From Pterobdella sp. o SKG-2022 (taxonomy: Eukaryota > Annelida > Clitellata > Hirudinida > Piscicolidae), in contig OZ038321.1 of assembly GCA_964035795.1 (NCBI GenBank), positions 15,059,971-15,123,970 of the forward strand: a stretch of DNA of 64,000 nucleotides. The letters run 5' to 3'. Position 1 is the first letter of the stretch. Each line of letters begins with the position of its first letter. Below, piece by piece: positions 23,297 to 34,335 of this stretch. The notes beneath the pieces are model-generated. The model saw only the letters and a list, made by a program, of their open reading frames with translations. It was not told where the DNA came from and ran no database searches. The translations under genes were made by a program, and so were the position numbers.

Positions 23297-23795
23297 TTAA
23301 AAGTTTATCTTTTTTTTGCCTGTCCTTTTATTGCATTTTGAAGTCAGTGTATGTCTGCTTTCCTTTACTTTTTGAGAACATTTTGGTGAAAGTTTTTTAT
23401 CAGCAATTGATTTGATAGAATTTTTTAATTTTAATTTTAATGTTTCTTCTGTAGAAAGAGATGATGAAGTTATCTTTCTTGAAGTATCATCATTGATGGT
23501 TTCATTATATAATCCATTTTCTATATCAATTATCTTTTTTATTATTTCTTCATAAGACTGCACAAACAATTAAATTCAGTGAAAATAAGGGGTTTTCATG
23601 AACATGAATTGAAACTATGGCAATTCAATATAACAAACTTACAACTTTCCATTCAACGTCTTGAAATAACATTGACACACCAAAATATAGAGCATCTGAA
23701 ATGATAATCTAAGTTTATGTTAGTTGAAATAGTAAAAACTTTAAAAAAGTACCGTGCTGTAATTTTCTCTTCAAAAACTTATTCTTCGTATTCAT
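23297..23795 (-). CDS. Unrecognised 118-aa basic protein, three exons, divergent from AAR2
   Basis: Exons on the minus strand are 23795-23753, 23695-23643 and 23557-23297. GT/AG junctions and phases agree (43 + 53 + 261 nt). The first ATG has an in-frame stop shortly upstream. The protein starts MNTKNKFLKRKLQHDALYFG, continues with MLFQDVEWKVSYEEIIKKI, and becomes Lys/Ser-rich with a basic end (KCNKRTGKKKINF). It has no signal peptide or membrane segment. A nuclear or nucleolar role is a guess from composition alone; I do not recognise the family. An AATAAA overlaps the stop codon (TAATAAA). Its 5' end lies 176 bp from the AAR2 start, so co-regulation is possible. Confidence 0.6.
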
Positions 23796-23971
23796 AATTA
23801 CCACTTTAAAAGTTTAAATTCTTTAAAGGTTTTGCTAAAATTAAAATTTTTATTTACTTTTATTTATTTAATGAAAAATAGTTAATTGAATTATTTTTTA
23901 AAATATATTACGCGTTTGATATAATCTAAAACTTTCATTTCTACTAACTTTTAACCCGTTTCAAGTTAGGG
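23796..23971. promoter_or_regulatory. Shared divergent promoter region of the 118-aa gene and AAR2
   Basis: This 176-bp spacer lies between two divergent start codons and must contain both 5' UTRs. I see no TATA box with clear spacing. The call comes from gene arrangement, not from motifs. Confidence 0.45.
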
Positions 23972-25530
23972 ATGGAAACAAAAAAATACCCATTATCTAG
24001 TGCTGAAATACCTCAAAGTGAGGCAAATTGGTTATTTGAAAATGGTTCGATTATTGTTATTTTAGATATGCCTGCGGGTTTTGAGTTTGGGATTGATTAT
24101 AACTCATGGACAGTGGGTGAAAATTTTAAAGGAGTTAAAATGATACCCCCAGGCTTTCACATAATGCATTTCAAGTTAATATACTAAATTTTTAAAGTTT
24201 TATTTTTCATATCATATTATTCAAGAGTTGAATTTTGGTAAGAATGTCAAGTTTTATTGAACCAAATAATATATGAAAGTTGTTGAAATTTAAATTTTCA
24301 TCTCACAAAAAAACTTCTTACATTAATTGTTTCTAAAAGGCTTACTGTTTTTATACATTAGCATTATTCAAGTTATTATACTTGTTTTTTGATATTCCTT
24401 CAGCTCTCTCTCTAAAACTAATGAAGTTTCACCTCGAACATCTTTTCTACATTTTTTCAAACCAAAAGAAGTGCTTGTCAAAAAATGGGACAAAGATATA
24501 GAAGGTAGGTGTATTCATTATGTAATTAGCAATTACCCTTCTAATCCACATCTATTATTTTTTTAGAAATGAAAGACTGTCAAATAGATGTAGATCAAAT
24601 AGAAGAGAATAAAAAAGAATTTGATAAGTATCTTGGAGCCTATCCTTATGAAAAGTATATTAGTGAATAAAATTAAATAATGCTTCAAATTTTTCATGAT
24701 GAAAATTAATGTTTTGGAACTATTCTGAACAGCTACAAAAAATGGGTTTCACTAACAGACCATATAACAGAGAAGGCTGTTGAGAGAATTATTCCTTCCA
24801 ATGGTAAATTATTTGCTGTAACTCAATTTCATTCTGAAGTTAGTAATAGCCAACAAAGACTAAAAAGACAAGAAGAAAAAGAAAAAAACTTGAATGCTTT
24901 TTGTGAAAATAAAGATGAAAATGGAATTGTTGAACTAGACAGATTTAAGGGCAGTGAATTAAATTTTCTGAAAATACCAGATCTTGGAGAGCAAGGTAAA
25001 TTAACATCAACACAAATAAGTCAAATGAGTATGGACCATAGTTACAAGCTGCAGATTCTCATTTCTTTTGGTGGTTCTTCAGTTGTTCTTGCTGAACTTC
25101 AACTGGTGTATCTTTGTTTCCTTGTAGGACAGGTTTGGCATTGAAAATTTTTGATAAATTTTTTTTTTATTAAACTTAATAATAATTCTAGGTTTATGAT
25201 GCCTTTGAGCAATGGAAGAAACTAATAAATATGTTTTGTAGTTGTGAGGAAGCCATGTCAAAACATCCAGAATTATTTGTAGACTTCATCAGTGTAGTAC
25301 ATTTTCAAATCAAAGAAATCTCTGAAGATTTTTTCACAGATATTGTTACAAAAGATAATTTTCTATATAGTTGTTTATCAAAGTTTTTTGACAATGCTCA
25401 TGAAAGCACATGTCCTCATTCATTAAAAGATAAGGCAATTAAATTCAAAACCCATCTTGAAAAAAAATTCAAATATTCTTTTGAACTAGATTTAGATGAA
25501 TATGCCCCTGTAGTTGTTGAAGGAATATAA
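23972..25530 (+). CDS. AAR2: AAR2 U5 snRNP assembly factor, complete, five exons
   Basis: Exons: 23972-24174, 24404-24504, 24567-24654, 24733-25132 and 25192-25530. GT/AG sites and phases all close, giving 1131 nt or 376 aa, close to the human length. AAR2 binds Prp8 in the cytoplasm and keeps it from Brr2 until U5 snRNP assembly. The signature FGIDYNSW and GVKMIPPGFH lies in exon 1, YLGAYPYENYKKWVSLT spans exons 3-4, MSMDHSYKLQIL and ELQLVYLCFLVGQ lie in exon 4, and YDAFEQWKKL, then DFFTDIV and APVVVEG, lie in exon 5. A lineage-specific charged linker occupies the middle of exon 4. An in-frame stop upstream fixes the start. AATAAA follows at 25639-25644. Confidence 0.95.
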
Positions 25531-25720
25531 ATTTTACTTCATATTTTTGACATTTATAGAGTTTCCAATTAAAATTGATTTTGAATTTATTTTTATTATA
25601 TGTATTTTTAAATTTTAATTATAAAGCATAGTAATATCAATAAAACTGTTTCTCATACTTGAAAATGTTTCTTTAATAATGAAAAGCTTCATATCTTAAT
25701 AAACTAACTAGTATTCTGAA

Positions 25721-25721
<1 letters not shown>

Positions 25722-25809
<88 letters not shown>
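25722..25809. repeat. (AT)n microsatellite at the 3' end of a LINE
   Basis: A perfect AT array of nearly 90 bp. It lies about 40 bp from the 3' end of the minus-strand LINE at 25.85-29.2 kb and may be its tail or target. Confidence 0.95.
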
Positions 25810-25811
<2 letters not shown>

Positions 25812-25849
25812 AAGATTATAAATCCGGTTTAATCTCCATTATACTGAGG

Positions 25850-28800
25850 GAAACCAGATTTACTCCATTTACAAAACATTTACTGCAATTTTATATATTC
25901 CTAATCTCTATTTCTTCCTATCCAACGCATCTTCCTCTTTCAAGCTAACTTCACTAATTTCTGAAACTATTTTGTTTTTCCACTTAAATTTTGGCCTACC
26001 CTTCTTTCTAAGCCATCAATTTTAAAAGTGAGTGCCTTTCTCAAAACATTCCCCTCATCCTTCCTCCATACATGACCAAACCATCTTACACCGCTAGTTT
26101 TAGCTAAAGTTTTTTTTAAACCGAACCTATCTATTAAAGATTTACTTTTAAACCTATTTGATAACTTGACCCCACAAATTGCTCTAACCATAGCCCTTTC
26201 TGTTCTTTTCAGAATATCTAACTCATCTTGTCTTAGACACCAAACCTCTCTCCCACATAGCATTGCGGATCTAACACAGCTTGAATAAACTCGTCCTTTG
26301 ATTTTGAGAGAAAAACTTTTAGATAATAAAATATCGCTACATTCTTTAAACTTTGATTAACCTGATCTCATTCTTACAGTTACAGCCGTCTCACAATCTC
26401 CGCTAGAATCTACTTTACTTACCAAGTACAGAAAAGAATCCACCGTCTCAATGCCATCGCATAAAGATTCTACAGGTTGTGCGCTGAAGTCCGTGCTAAT
26501 TCTGCATTCAAGACATATGAAATCCTTAGCTAGCTTTGCGGACACTTGGAATCTTTGCACACCTAGCATAGATCCAGAAATTACATTTAGAGTATATTAG
26601 CGAGTTAGCCATCAATCTCTTACAGCAAACTCCACATGGGTCTACTTTACTTTTCTGAATTTCCTGCCCTACACCACTTATCAAAACTTTAGTTTTCGAA
26701 ATATTTACTCTCAAAAACATTTTTTCATCTGAAAAATTTTTCTCTCAAACCTGACATGGTGTCGCTTAAAAGAACCAAGTCATCTGCATATAAAATTTCA
26801 TGCATTGAATTTTTTCTAGCACTTTTTGTTATAACATCAATTACTATTGAAAATAGTAATGGCGACATAACAGAGCCCTGATGCACACCGACTGTCACTA
26901 AAAACTCTTCAGATAGATCATTCCCAACCCTTACACGTGTTTTAGTTCCATCATGCATACTCATTATCGCCCGAACTAAAACCTCTAGAACCCCTTTCTT
27001 CCTTACCTCCCATTCCATAATTTTTCTTGGCGCAGTATCAAACGCTTTCTCTAGGTCTACAAAATAAATACAGAGATTCTTACTTTTATCTGTATTCCTT
27101 CTGAAGTCTTATCAAACAAGGCGTCTGTTGTGCCCATACCAGGTCTAAACCAAAATTGTGAATCATCAAAATTAACCAACTTTTTCTCAAACACTCTTTC
27201 AGTAATTTTCATTCTTCGTTCCAGTATTTTTATTTTTCGGTACGAACCACAGTCTCTCACATCCCCTTTATTTTTATATAGTGGGATTATGACGCTAGAT
27301 TTCCATTCTGTGAGCATGCCTACACCATCCAATATATACTGACCTAACTTTCTTAATACATTAACTCCCATCTGTCCACTGGCTTTAATCACCTCAACAC
27401 TAATTTTGGAAAGCTCCAAGGCTTTGCCATTTTTCAACATTTTTATGGCTGAGCTTACTTCTATATCACTGAGAGCTATGCCGGCGGGAGCGTAAGCTCC
27501 TGGCAGGGCCACTCAAGCCGGACAGGTCAAGAGGTAGAAGTCGGACTAATTGCAGTCTACTGGCCCTCCAGGTTGAGAGTTTGAACTAGGCTAACAACTC
27601 GGCTCTGTAAAAAAAATGTGTTACAGAAACTAAAACAAACTCTGAAAACTACTTGGTCCAAAAAGGGTTTTTTCTAGCAGAACCTATGACGCGAGCTGGT
27701 GAAAGCCTTTGGGAAGCCAGTGCGCTGACAATTCTTTTGACGAACAAGATCAAAACCTGGAACATCAGATCAGCCCAAGTTTGTCGAGAAATGAAAAGGT
27801 ACAACTTGAAGATTCTAGACCTAAATGAGACAAGATGGACAGGATCAGGTAGAACGCAACTACTGAGCGGAGACACCATCATCTACTCTGGACAAAATGA
27901 AGGCCAACCTCACACCCACGGAGTACCATTGCTGATTACACCCGAAGCAACACGAGTACTGCTGTCCTGGGAGCCTATGTTACCAAGAACCATTACAGCA
28001 GGCTTCAATTTAAAGGGCAGAAAAGTTACCATTATTCAGTGCTATGCCCCTCCCAATGTGGCAGCCATTGAAGAGAAGGATGAGTTTTACCAACAAATCC
28101 AAGCCGCTATAGACAAGACACCCAAAAAAGACAGGAAAATTTTCATGGGTGACACGAATGCCAAGGTTAGTGCTGATAACATAAACAGCTAACGCATTAT
28201 GGGTAGACACGGCATTGGAGTGCAGAATGAAGAAAGAACTTTTTGTAGAGTTTTGCACCTTCAATGACCAAACTCTTTTTTTCACTAACCTGTAAGACTT
28301 TACTTTCTTCCTTTCTGAATCTATTACTAATAACTTATGCAGATATTCTCCCAAAATTGTTTTCACATCTTTTTTATGCTTTCTGTCTCTTCTGCCAACC
28401 AGCACGAAATCAATTTCCATCCTTCTGCCCAGGCCACCGTTGTATTTTATTTTCATATTCTCTTTCTTCTCGAACCATATATTTGCTACACACAGGTCCT
28501 TTCTATCGCAAAACAGTAGAAGCAATCTACTTTCCACATTTCTCTCCCCAACGCCAAAACCTCCGTGAACTCCATCAAACCCATCAATCTGCTCACCAAC
28601 ATGCCCATTGAAATCACCTAAACAAATCAAAAACTTTTCTTTATTTGGATCACCACAACCCTTAGCCATCTCACAATAAAATTGTTCTTTTTCTTCCAAA
28701 TTTTTCCCACACTGAGTCGCGTAAGCACTAACTACTCTTATTACCTTATTCCCAGAAACTAACGCTATTACCATAACCCTATTCGAAATCCTTATTATTT

Positions 28801-29215
28801 CTACCACATTCTCATATAACTCTTCCTTAACGTGTATACCAATGCCTTCTATTTTATTTTCCTTCCCAGACCACCATAACTTAAATCTTCTACCTAAAAT
28901 TTTTGCACCTTGATTATTCCGCTTCACTTCTTGAAGACAACAAATGTCAATCCTTCTTTTACTTAGTTTTTCTCAAACTTCCATACCTTTACCATTTAAA
29001 ATTCCTATATTCTAACTACCAAATCTCAAAAAAAAGAGTTAAAAATGAAAGAAAAAACCCCAGGCATTCTTAGCACCCTCTGCCCATTTAAGAACTGCTG
29101 GGCACTGAGGGCCATTGCTTTTTTTTGTAAATTCATGGAGGTTTTTGGAGTATTCAAAGTGCGTAGAGAGCATGCTTTTTCCACATAGCACATGTTCCAT
29201 GGCTTGAATAAATTA
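25850..29215 (-). mobile_element. Non-LTR retrotransposon (APE endonuclease/RT), near full length, interrupted
   Basis: Reading the minus strand: a 5' leader (29215-28940) shared with the copy at 4.1-4.27 kb. Then an endonuclease at 28927-28270 with RFKLWWSGKENKIEGIGIHV, CLGDFNGHVGEQIDGFDG, FCDRKDLCVANIWF and MEIDFVLVGRRDRKH. Then RT from 27480 with LKNGKA, VDLEKAFDTAPRKIMEW, VGVHQGSVMSPLLFS and an intact ILYADDLVLLSD. Then a Cys-rich PHD-like segment (CGVCCKRLMANSLIYSKC) near 26650 and a C-terminal domain to 25967 (RWFGHVWRKDEGNVLRKA). Frameshifts and a nested insertion at about 27480-28275 make it inactive. The exact clade cannot be fixed without a tree. Confidence 0.85.
27480..28275 (+). 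mobile_element. Nested fragment of a second endonuclease-type LINE (5' part only)
   Basis: On the plus strand, opposite to its host LINE, a non-coding leader (27480-27650) precedes an ORF with KIKTWNIRSAQVCREMKRYN, ILDLNETRWTGSG, IQCYAPPNVAAIEEKDEFYQ and KIFMGDTNAKVSADN. This is an apurinic-type endonuclease with its catalytic Glu in NETRW. In the usual GDFNA box the Phe is Thr here. After a frameshift the frame ends near MGRHGIGVQNE. The copy has the 5' end but no RT, the reverse of the usual 5' truncation. Confidence 0.8.
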
Positions 29216-29229
29216 ATATTCAGCAAAAA

Positions 29230-31040
29230 AAGTTGAATAAGCTGAAAAAAGATTTTGATTTTTTAGGTTTACGACTAGAAAAGTTAATGAGACATTTATA
29301 AATAAAAATCTAATAACTAATAATAATATTAACAATAGTAAGAAGAAAAAGAGGAAAAAATATTGGAATAACATTGTTGAAGAAATTAATAATAATGACA
29401 GTAATAATAATAATGATAACAACAGTAATAATAATGATAGTAATGACAACATTAACTATTACAATGATGATGAGAATGATAACAATAATAACTTGAATAA
29501 TTATTCACTTGAAATAGATTATTTAAGCTTACCTAATTTTGAAAACCATGTTGTAAATATTGGCCACGTTAATATTAAAAGTTTAATTAATAAAAACATA
29601 TCAATCAATAATTTTCTGAGATGGACAAGGTGTAGCATTTTATTTATTACTGAAACTTGGCTAAACTCTAACAAACATGACTTTATTAATTTTAATAATT
29701 ACAATGTTATTACTAAGAATAGGATGTCTGAAATAGGTGGTGGTATTGCTTCAATAATTAAAAAAATATTATTTATGAAGAATTAACGGACAATAATTTA
29801 TATATCAGAAACCAAGTGGTTGTTTTAAATGGGGTACAATCCAAACCTTTGATTAAATCTAGGGGAATTCCCCAAGGTTCAATATTAGGTCCTTTACTAT
29901 TTATCTTATTTATTAATGATTTTCTTATCAACAATAATAAATATGATACACCCATTTATGCTGATGATATTCTTATTTCTTTTCCTATTACTAATGATAA
30001 TTATGAACAGATGAATAATGATATTAATAATGAATTAAATAGTATTAACAATTGGTTTAAAAATAATTATCTTATGGTTAATACAAATAAAACTTATTAT
30101 ACTGTTTTCAAAAATATTAATACTAATTTCAATATGAATAATTTGAATTTTGTATTAGATAATAATCCTATTACTTATAAAATCACCTTTTAATACTTGG
30201 GTATAATATTTGATAATAATTTAAGTTTTAAACATCATATTGACTATCTAGTGAATAAACTATATAAAATAAAGAGTAAAATATATTTCTTGAAAAAGAC
30301 ATAAACTAAATACTAAAACTCTCTTAAACTTGTATTTCTCCTTTTTTTTACCCACATATTAATTATTGTAACACTGTTTGGGCATGTAATTATAAATCTA
30401 ATATAAAAAAAATTCAAACACTACAAAACTTAACAAACAGAACTCTCTTTAATTATCCAGTTGATAAACATTAATTTAGAAATATTGAATATAAATAACA
30501 TAAATATATTAAACACCTTAACAATTAATTTTAAACATATAAATAATCTTCTTCCTGACTCTTTCTCTAATTTCTTTAACACTAAAACCTATAACTACAA
30601 TATAAGAAATAATAACAATTTAATTATAGAAAAATATAGAACTAATAAAAAGAAATTATCTTTAAGAGTAAAAGGTGTTAAATGCTGAAATCAATTACCA
30701 GATAATCTTAAATCCATAAAATCATTAAAACTATTCAAAACCCTTGTGAAAAAATATATTCTAAGCAGCTCCAAGTTATAAATTTAGTCTGTTATTACCT
30801 TATTTTTTATTTCATTCGATTTAAATTCTTTGTTTTGTTTAGTTTTATGCCATTTCATTTACGGTACATCATTATACCTTTGAAAGGCATGTTTTATTAA
30901 TTTGATTTGTTTCTATTTAAGCCATTTTCTTTCATTCTTATAAGTTGTTTTAATTAGTTTTGTTATTCATTTCACTTCAACTTTTTGAGTTTTATATAGT
31001 TGTTTATATCAATAAAAGAACTGTGTTAAAAAAAAAAGAT
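29230..31040 (+). mobile_element. Non-LTR retrotransposon with EN-RT internal deletion and Asn-rich coding
   Basis: The plus strand first reads an Asn-rich region, then an endonuclease start (IGHVNIKSLINKNISINNF, ILFITETWLNSNKHDFI) to about 29785. An abrupt jump leads to RT (KSRGIPQGSILGPLLFILFI, PIYADDILISFP, YLGIIFDNNLSFKHHI) at 29816-30290 and then the C-terminal part. The RT N-terminal half and the end of EN are deleted. The copy ends with CAATAAAAGAACTGTG, poly(A) and an (AT)n tract near 31040. Coding is extremely AT-biased. Several stops show it is dead. Motifs suit a Jockey/CR1-type LINE. Confidence 0.85.
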
Positions 31041-31076
31041 ATATATATATATATATATTTATATATTTATATATAT

Positions 31077-31380
31077 CGAAGTACTAAAAATTGTATTTTA
31101 ACACGATTGAAAATTTCACAACGATTCAAAATCTCGCAAATAATAATCTTTTTTTGAGTTTATAACTTTCCATGACATAGGGTTAGTTGAAAACGAAGAA
31201 ACAGCCTCCAAGTCATGTTTAATATAGCGAGTATTTCGAAGTACTAAAAATTGTATTTTAACACGATTGAAAATTTCACAACGATTCAAAATCTCGCAAA
31301 TAATAATCTTTTTTTGAGTTTATAACTTTCCATGATATAGGGTTAGTTGAAAAAAAGAAACAGCCTCCAAGAAACATTAC
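31077..31380 (+). repeat. 160-bp tandem duplication
   Basis: The sequence starting CGAAGTACTAAAAATTGTAT at 31077 starts again at 31237 and is nearly identical for about 135 bp. The second copy then runs into the left arm of the inverted-repeat element at 31308. The duplication follows directly after the (AT)n tail of the preceding LINE. Confidence 0.9.
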
Positions 31381-32694
31381 ATAGATCATCATCTTTGATT
31401 AACAAATTTATTCAAGCATCTTTTTAAATCTTTAGTATCCTAAAATATGTTCATAGTTTGTAAAAAGTGACCTCACTTTGAACGTTTCTAATTGCCAATA
31501 ATACTCATTTTATGTGGCTTTTGGAAAAAATCAAAATAATTATGAAGCAATTCATCAAAACTTTTTCTAAATAAATTTCACAATTTTATTACGTAGTATG
31601 CCTTAAAAAAGTATTTATTTATTCAATCCACAGTTTTACCTTATCAACTGCTCAAAGTACAGTTTTCAAGGCTTTATAAAAAAAAATCATTGAAAGTAGA
31701 CAAAAAATAAGTGAGAATGAATAGAAATTTAGCTTAGAGGTAGAAAAAAATAAAGAGCTGAGAGCTAGGAAAAGACCGTGAATCCACATGGCTAGTAAGT
31801 GTTGCTAATTTTTTAAGATAAAAACGAGGAAGAGATTGAAAGTTAAAAGAAGTTTTAAAGAAAAAGCAATAGTTTCAGTCCAATGTTTATAAGAGAAAAA
31901 TTGATATGGAAGTATGGGTGTGCCAGACAAAGTAAGTCGCTAAGTTAAACTTTGAGAAGGTGAAAGATGGCAGAATCGAAAGGATAATTAAATTATTTGA
32001 AATGAAAAGTGAAAAGAAATCCATAAAAAAGTATTATGAAAACAAAATAAGATTGTTCTAAAAGAGCACAGTTAAAAAAGTGTAGTGACAAAAATATTAG
32101 GTTTAAAAAAAAAGATGAGTCAATAGGAAAACAAGATTGTGGATGGTGGTATTTGAAAAACAATGAAATTGGAAAAGATTGAAATAAGAGGAATAAAAAG
32201 ATCTAGATTGAAAAAAACGAAAAAAATTAATTTTAAATCGAGGATTTAATAAAAGCAAGCTACTTATGTTAGCATATTTGCCGAAAATTATAACTTGTTT
32301 TTAAATAACTATACTTAAATTTTTCAAATTTGATAGTTTTTTTTAATTTATATGAAAAACATATATATTTTCAAAAAAATTTGTATCCATTATTTTTAAC
32401 AAGGCGCATTTGATTTTTTTCAATATCGTCCATAACAAATAACATTGAAAGCTTTTTTAAACAAGTGTTTTATAATATTCGAATTACTTAATTATGGGTA
32501 ATTGGCAACTAGAAACGTTCAAAGTAAGGTCAATTTTTACAAACTATGAACATATTTTCAGCATACTAAAAATTTTAAAAGATGTTTGAATAAATTTGTT
32601 GATTAAAGATGATGATTTATGTAATGTTTCCTGTGGGCTGTTTCTGCGTTTTCAACCAACCTTATATCATGGAAAATTATGTACTCAAAAAAAG
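31308..32694. mobile_element. Element with ~190-bp terminal inverted repeats, no transposase seen
   Basis: Bases 31308-31498 are inverted at 32499-32694. Matching blocks include AACAAATTTATTCAA, ATATGTTCATAGTTTGTAAAAA, TTTGAACGTTTCTA and GAAACATTACATA, at roughly 85-90 percent identity by eye. The 1-kb interior is purine-rich on the plus strand and shows no convincing ORF. Size and structure suit a non-autonomous DNA transposon or foldback element. It lies directly upstream of the terminal exons at 32757. Confidence 0.75.
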
Positions 32695-32756
32695 AGTAAA
32701 CATTTGTTACTTTTTTGGCTGACTGCTGATAATTATATTGGAAAAATACTTTACAG

Positions 32757-32944
32757 AAGGAAATTTATCCAGAAGAAAATATCAAAGATGTAAACTATTT
32801 TTATTTAAAATAATTTTTTTATTTACATATTTTCAACTTTATATCTTTTCAAAAATACAGAAATTGTTATTGCAAAAAGCTATAAGAGAATCTGAAAAGA
32901 GGTCTCAAGAAAGACTAGAACTTGAAGTGTTGAAAAATAAGTGA
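32757..32944 (+). CDS. Last two exons of a small gene, possibly PET100-like (5' part not found)
   Basis: Exons 32757-32789 (33 nt) and 32861-32944 (84 nt incl. stop) flank a 71-bp intron with GTAAAC and ATACAG ends. They join in frame to KEIYPEENIKD and KLLLQKAIRESEKRSQERLE, ending in EVLKNK. An AATAAA follows at 33013, 69 bp after the stop, so this looks like a real transcript end. The KE(I/L)(Y/W)P-E start followed by a charged helix resembles the C-terminal half of PET100, a small mitochondrial inner-membrane factor for cytochrome c oxidase assembly. That assignment is a guess. No exon for the expected N-terminal membrane anchor was found. It may lie upstream, separated by the LINE and the inverted-repeat element, or be lost. 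Confidence 0.4.
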
Positions 32945-33018
32945 TGTGAAGAATGAATGAAGATATCAATTCAAATATAAGAACGTTTTGTATATTATTT
33001 TAAAAAATTTTTAATAAA

Positions 33019-34335
33019 ATAATTTATTTTTCAAAAAATTTTTTCAAACTAAAGAATTTTTAATTTTTTTTCTAGTTTTTAGTTCAAAAATTTTTTATAG
33101 ATATTTATAAATTTTTTATTTAGTTTTTAAGCTTATTGTTTTGATTATTGATGAAAACATAAAAGTTCTAGCAAAGCTGTTAAATTGACATCCAACTTAG
33201 TAAATATGGTTACACGCTGTATTTATGTTACAACCCAAACAACAGTAGACTCTAGAGAAACCTAATAACAAACTGATATTCTGGTATCTTTGTCATTTTT
33301 CTTATTAACTAATTATAGTTGATAACAGCATGTAAACATTTATGAATGTAGGAAGTACATATCTTGAATTCCTATTAGTATTAAGCTGGATATTACTTTA
33401 AAATAGCAAAAAAACCTTCAAAAAGTTATTTTCAAATATAATTAGTTATTCTTTTTCATCATGCTAAGTAGCATGTTTTATTTTTAAATTGATATGTAAA
33501 CCATATGACTGTTGCCTTCATTATTACTGGGAAAGCACTATAATCTAGGCTATTAAATGAATATGACTTGAAAGGGAAAGCTGAAACGTTTCATTGACGA
33601 AATAATTCAAGTTTAAAACAAATAAATTTGAAATCCACAACATCGATTTAAATTCTAAACTAGTTAATCGAGTCTAATCTATATTTTGGAAATGATGGTT
33701 TAATTAAGCTAAATTGCAGTGAAACTAGAGTCATTCTAATAATATCAGTTTCAAAGATTATTCATGATGAAATTCATAATTTAGTAGTTTGAAGGATTGC
33801 TTTAGTTAAAGTCTTTGTCTAAGTTGATGAAGTGCAAATTTAAATATTTTCGATTTTATGTACATTTATTGTGTATTATGGTCTGCTTCGTGGTCTAGCA
33901 TAAGAATAAGTAGCACATTTAATATGGATCAAAAGCATATCATTTCAAAAACAAGCTTAAAGGTTATCATTATTTTAAATTTTACCATGAAAGTTTTAAT
34001 GAGATATCCACAAATTTATGATGTAACAGGACGAAAGTTTTAGTTTGAAAGGTGTGCTAATACAAAAAATCTTGTATTCGATAGACTGTTTATATTGCCA
34101 GGCTTGATTGGTTCATAAAATTCTAAAAATACTTTTCGAAATTATATATGTACAGTTTTATTTGAGGATATTATCTACAGCCCCATAATCGTTGGAAAGG
34201 AAAAATATGGTTATGCTAATTTTTTCATTATTCGCTTTTGGAATTTACCTTCGAGATGCCATTTACCATCTAAGATCATTATACAATTTTATAGATTGTA
34301 GCTGTTCCAAGATTTTTAAAATTCCCATAATTATT
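33019..34335. other. Intergenic region before NCAM/Fas2 gene
   Basis: AT-rich sequence between two convergent transcript ends. A minus-strand AATAAA (34157-34162) could end the NCAM/Fas2 mRNA. No exon or repeat family was recognised. Confidence 0.4.

Noticed and set aside
28010..28927. 305-codon single ORF as a host endonuclease gene
   Set aside because: Only the part above about 28270 is LINE endonuclease; the rest is antisense to the nested LINE fragment.
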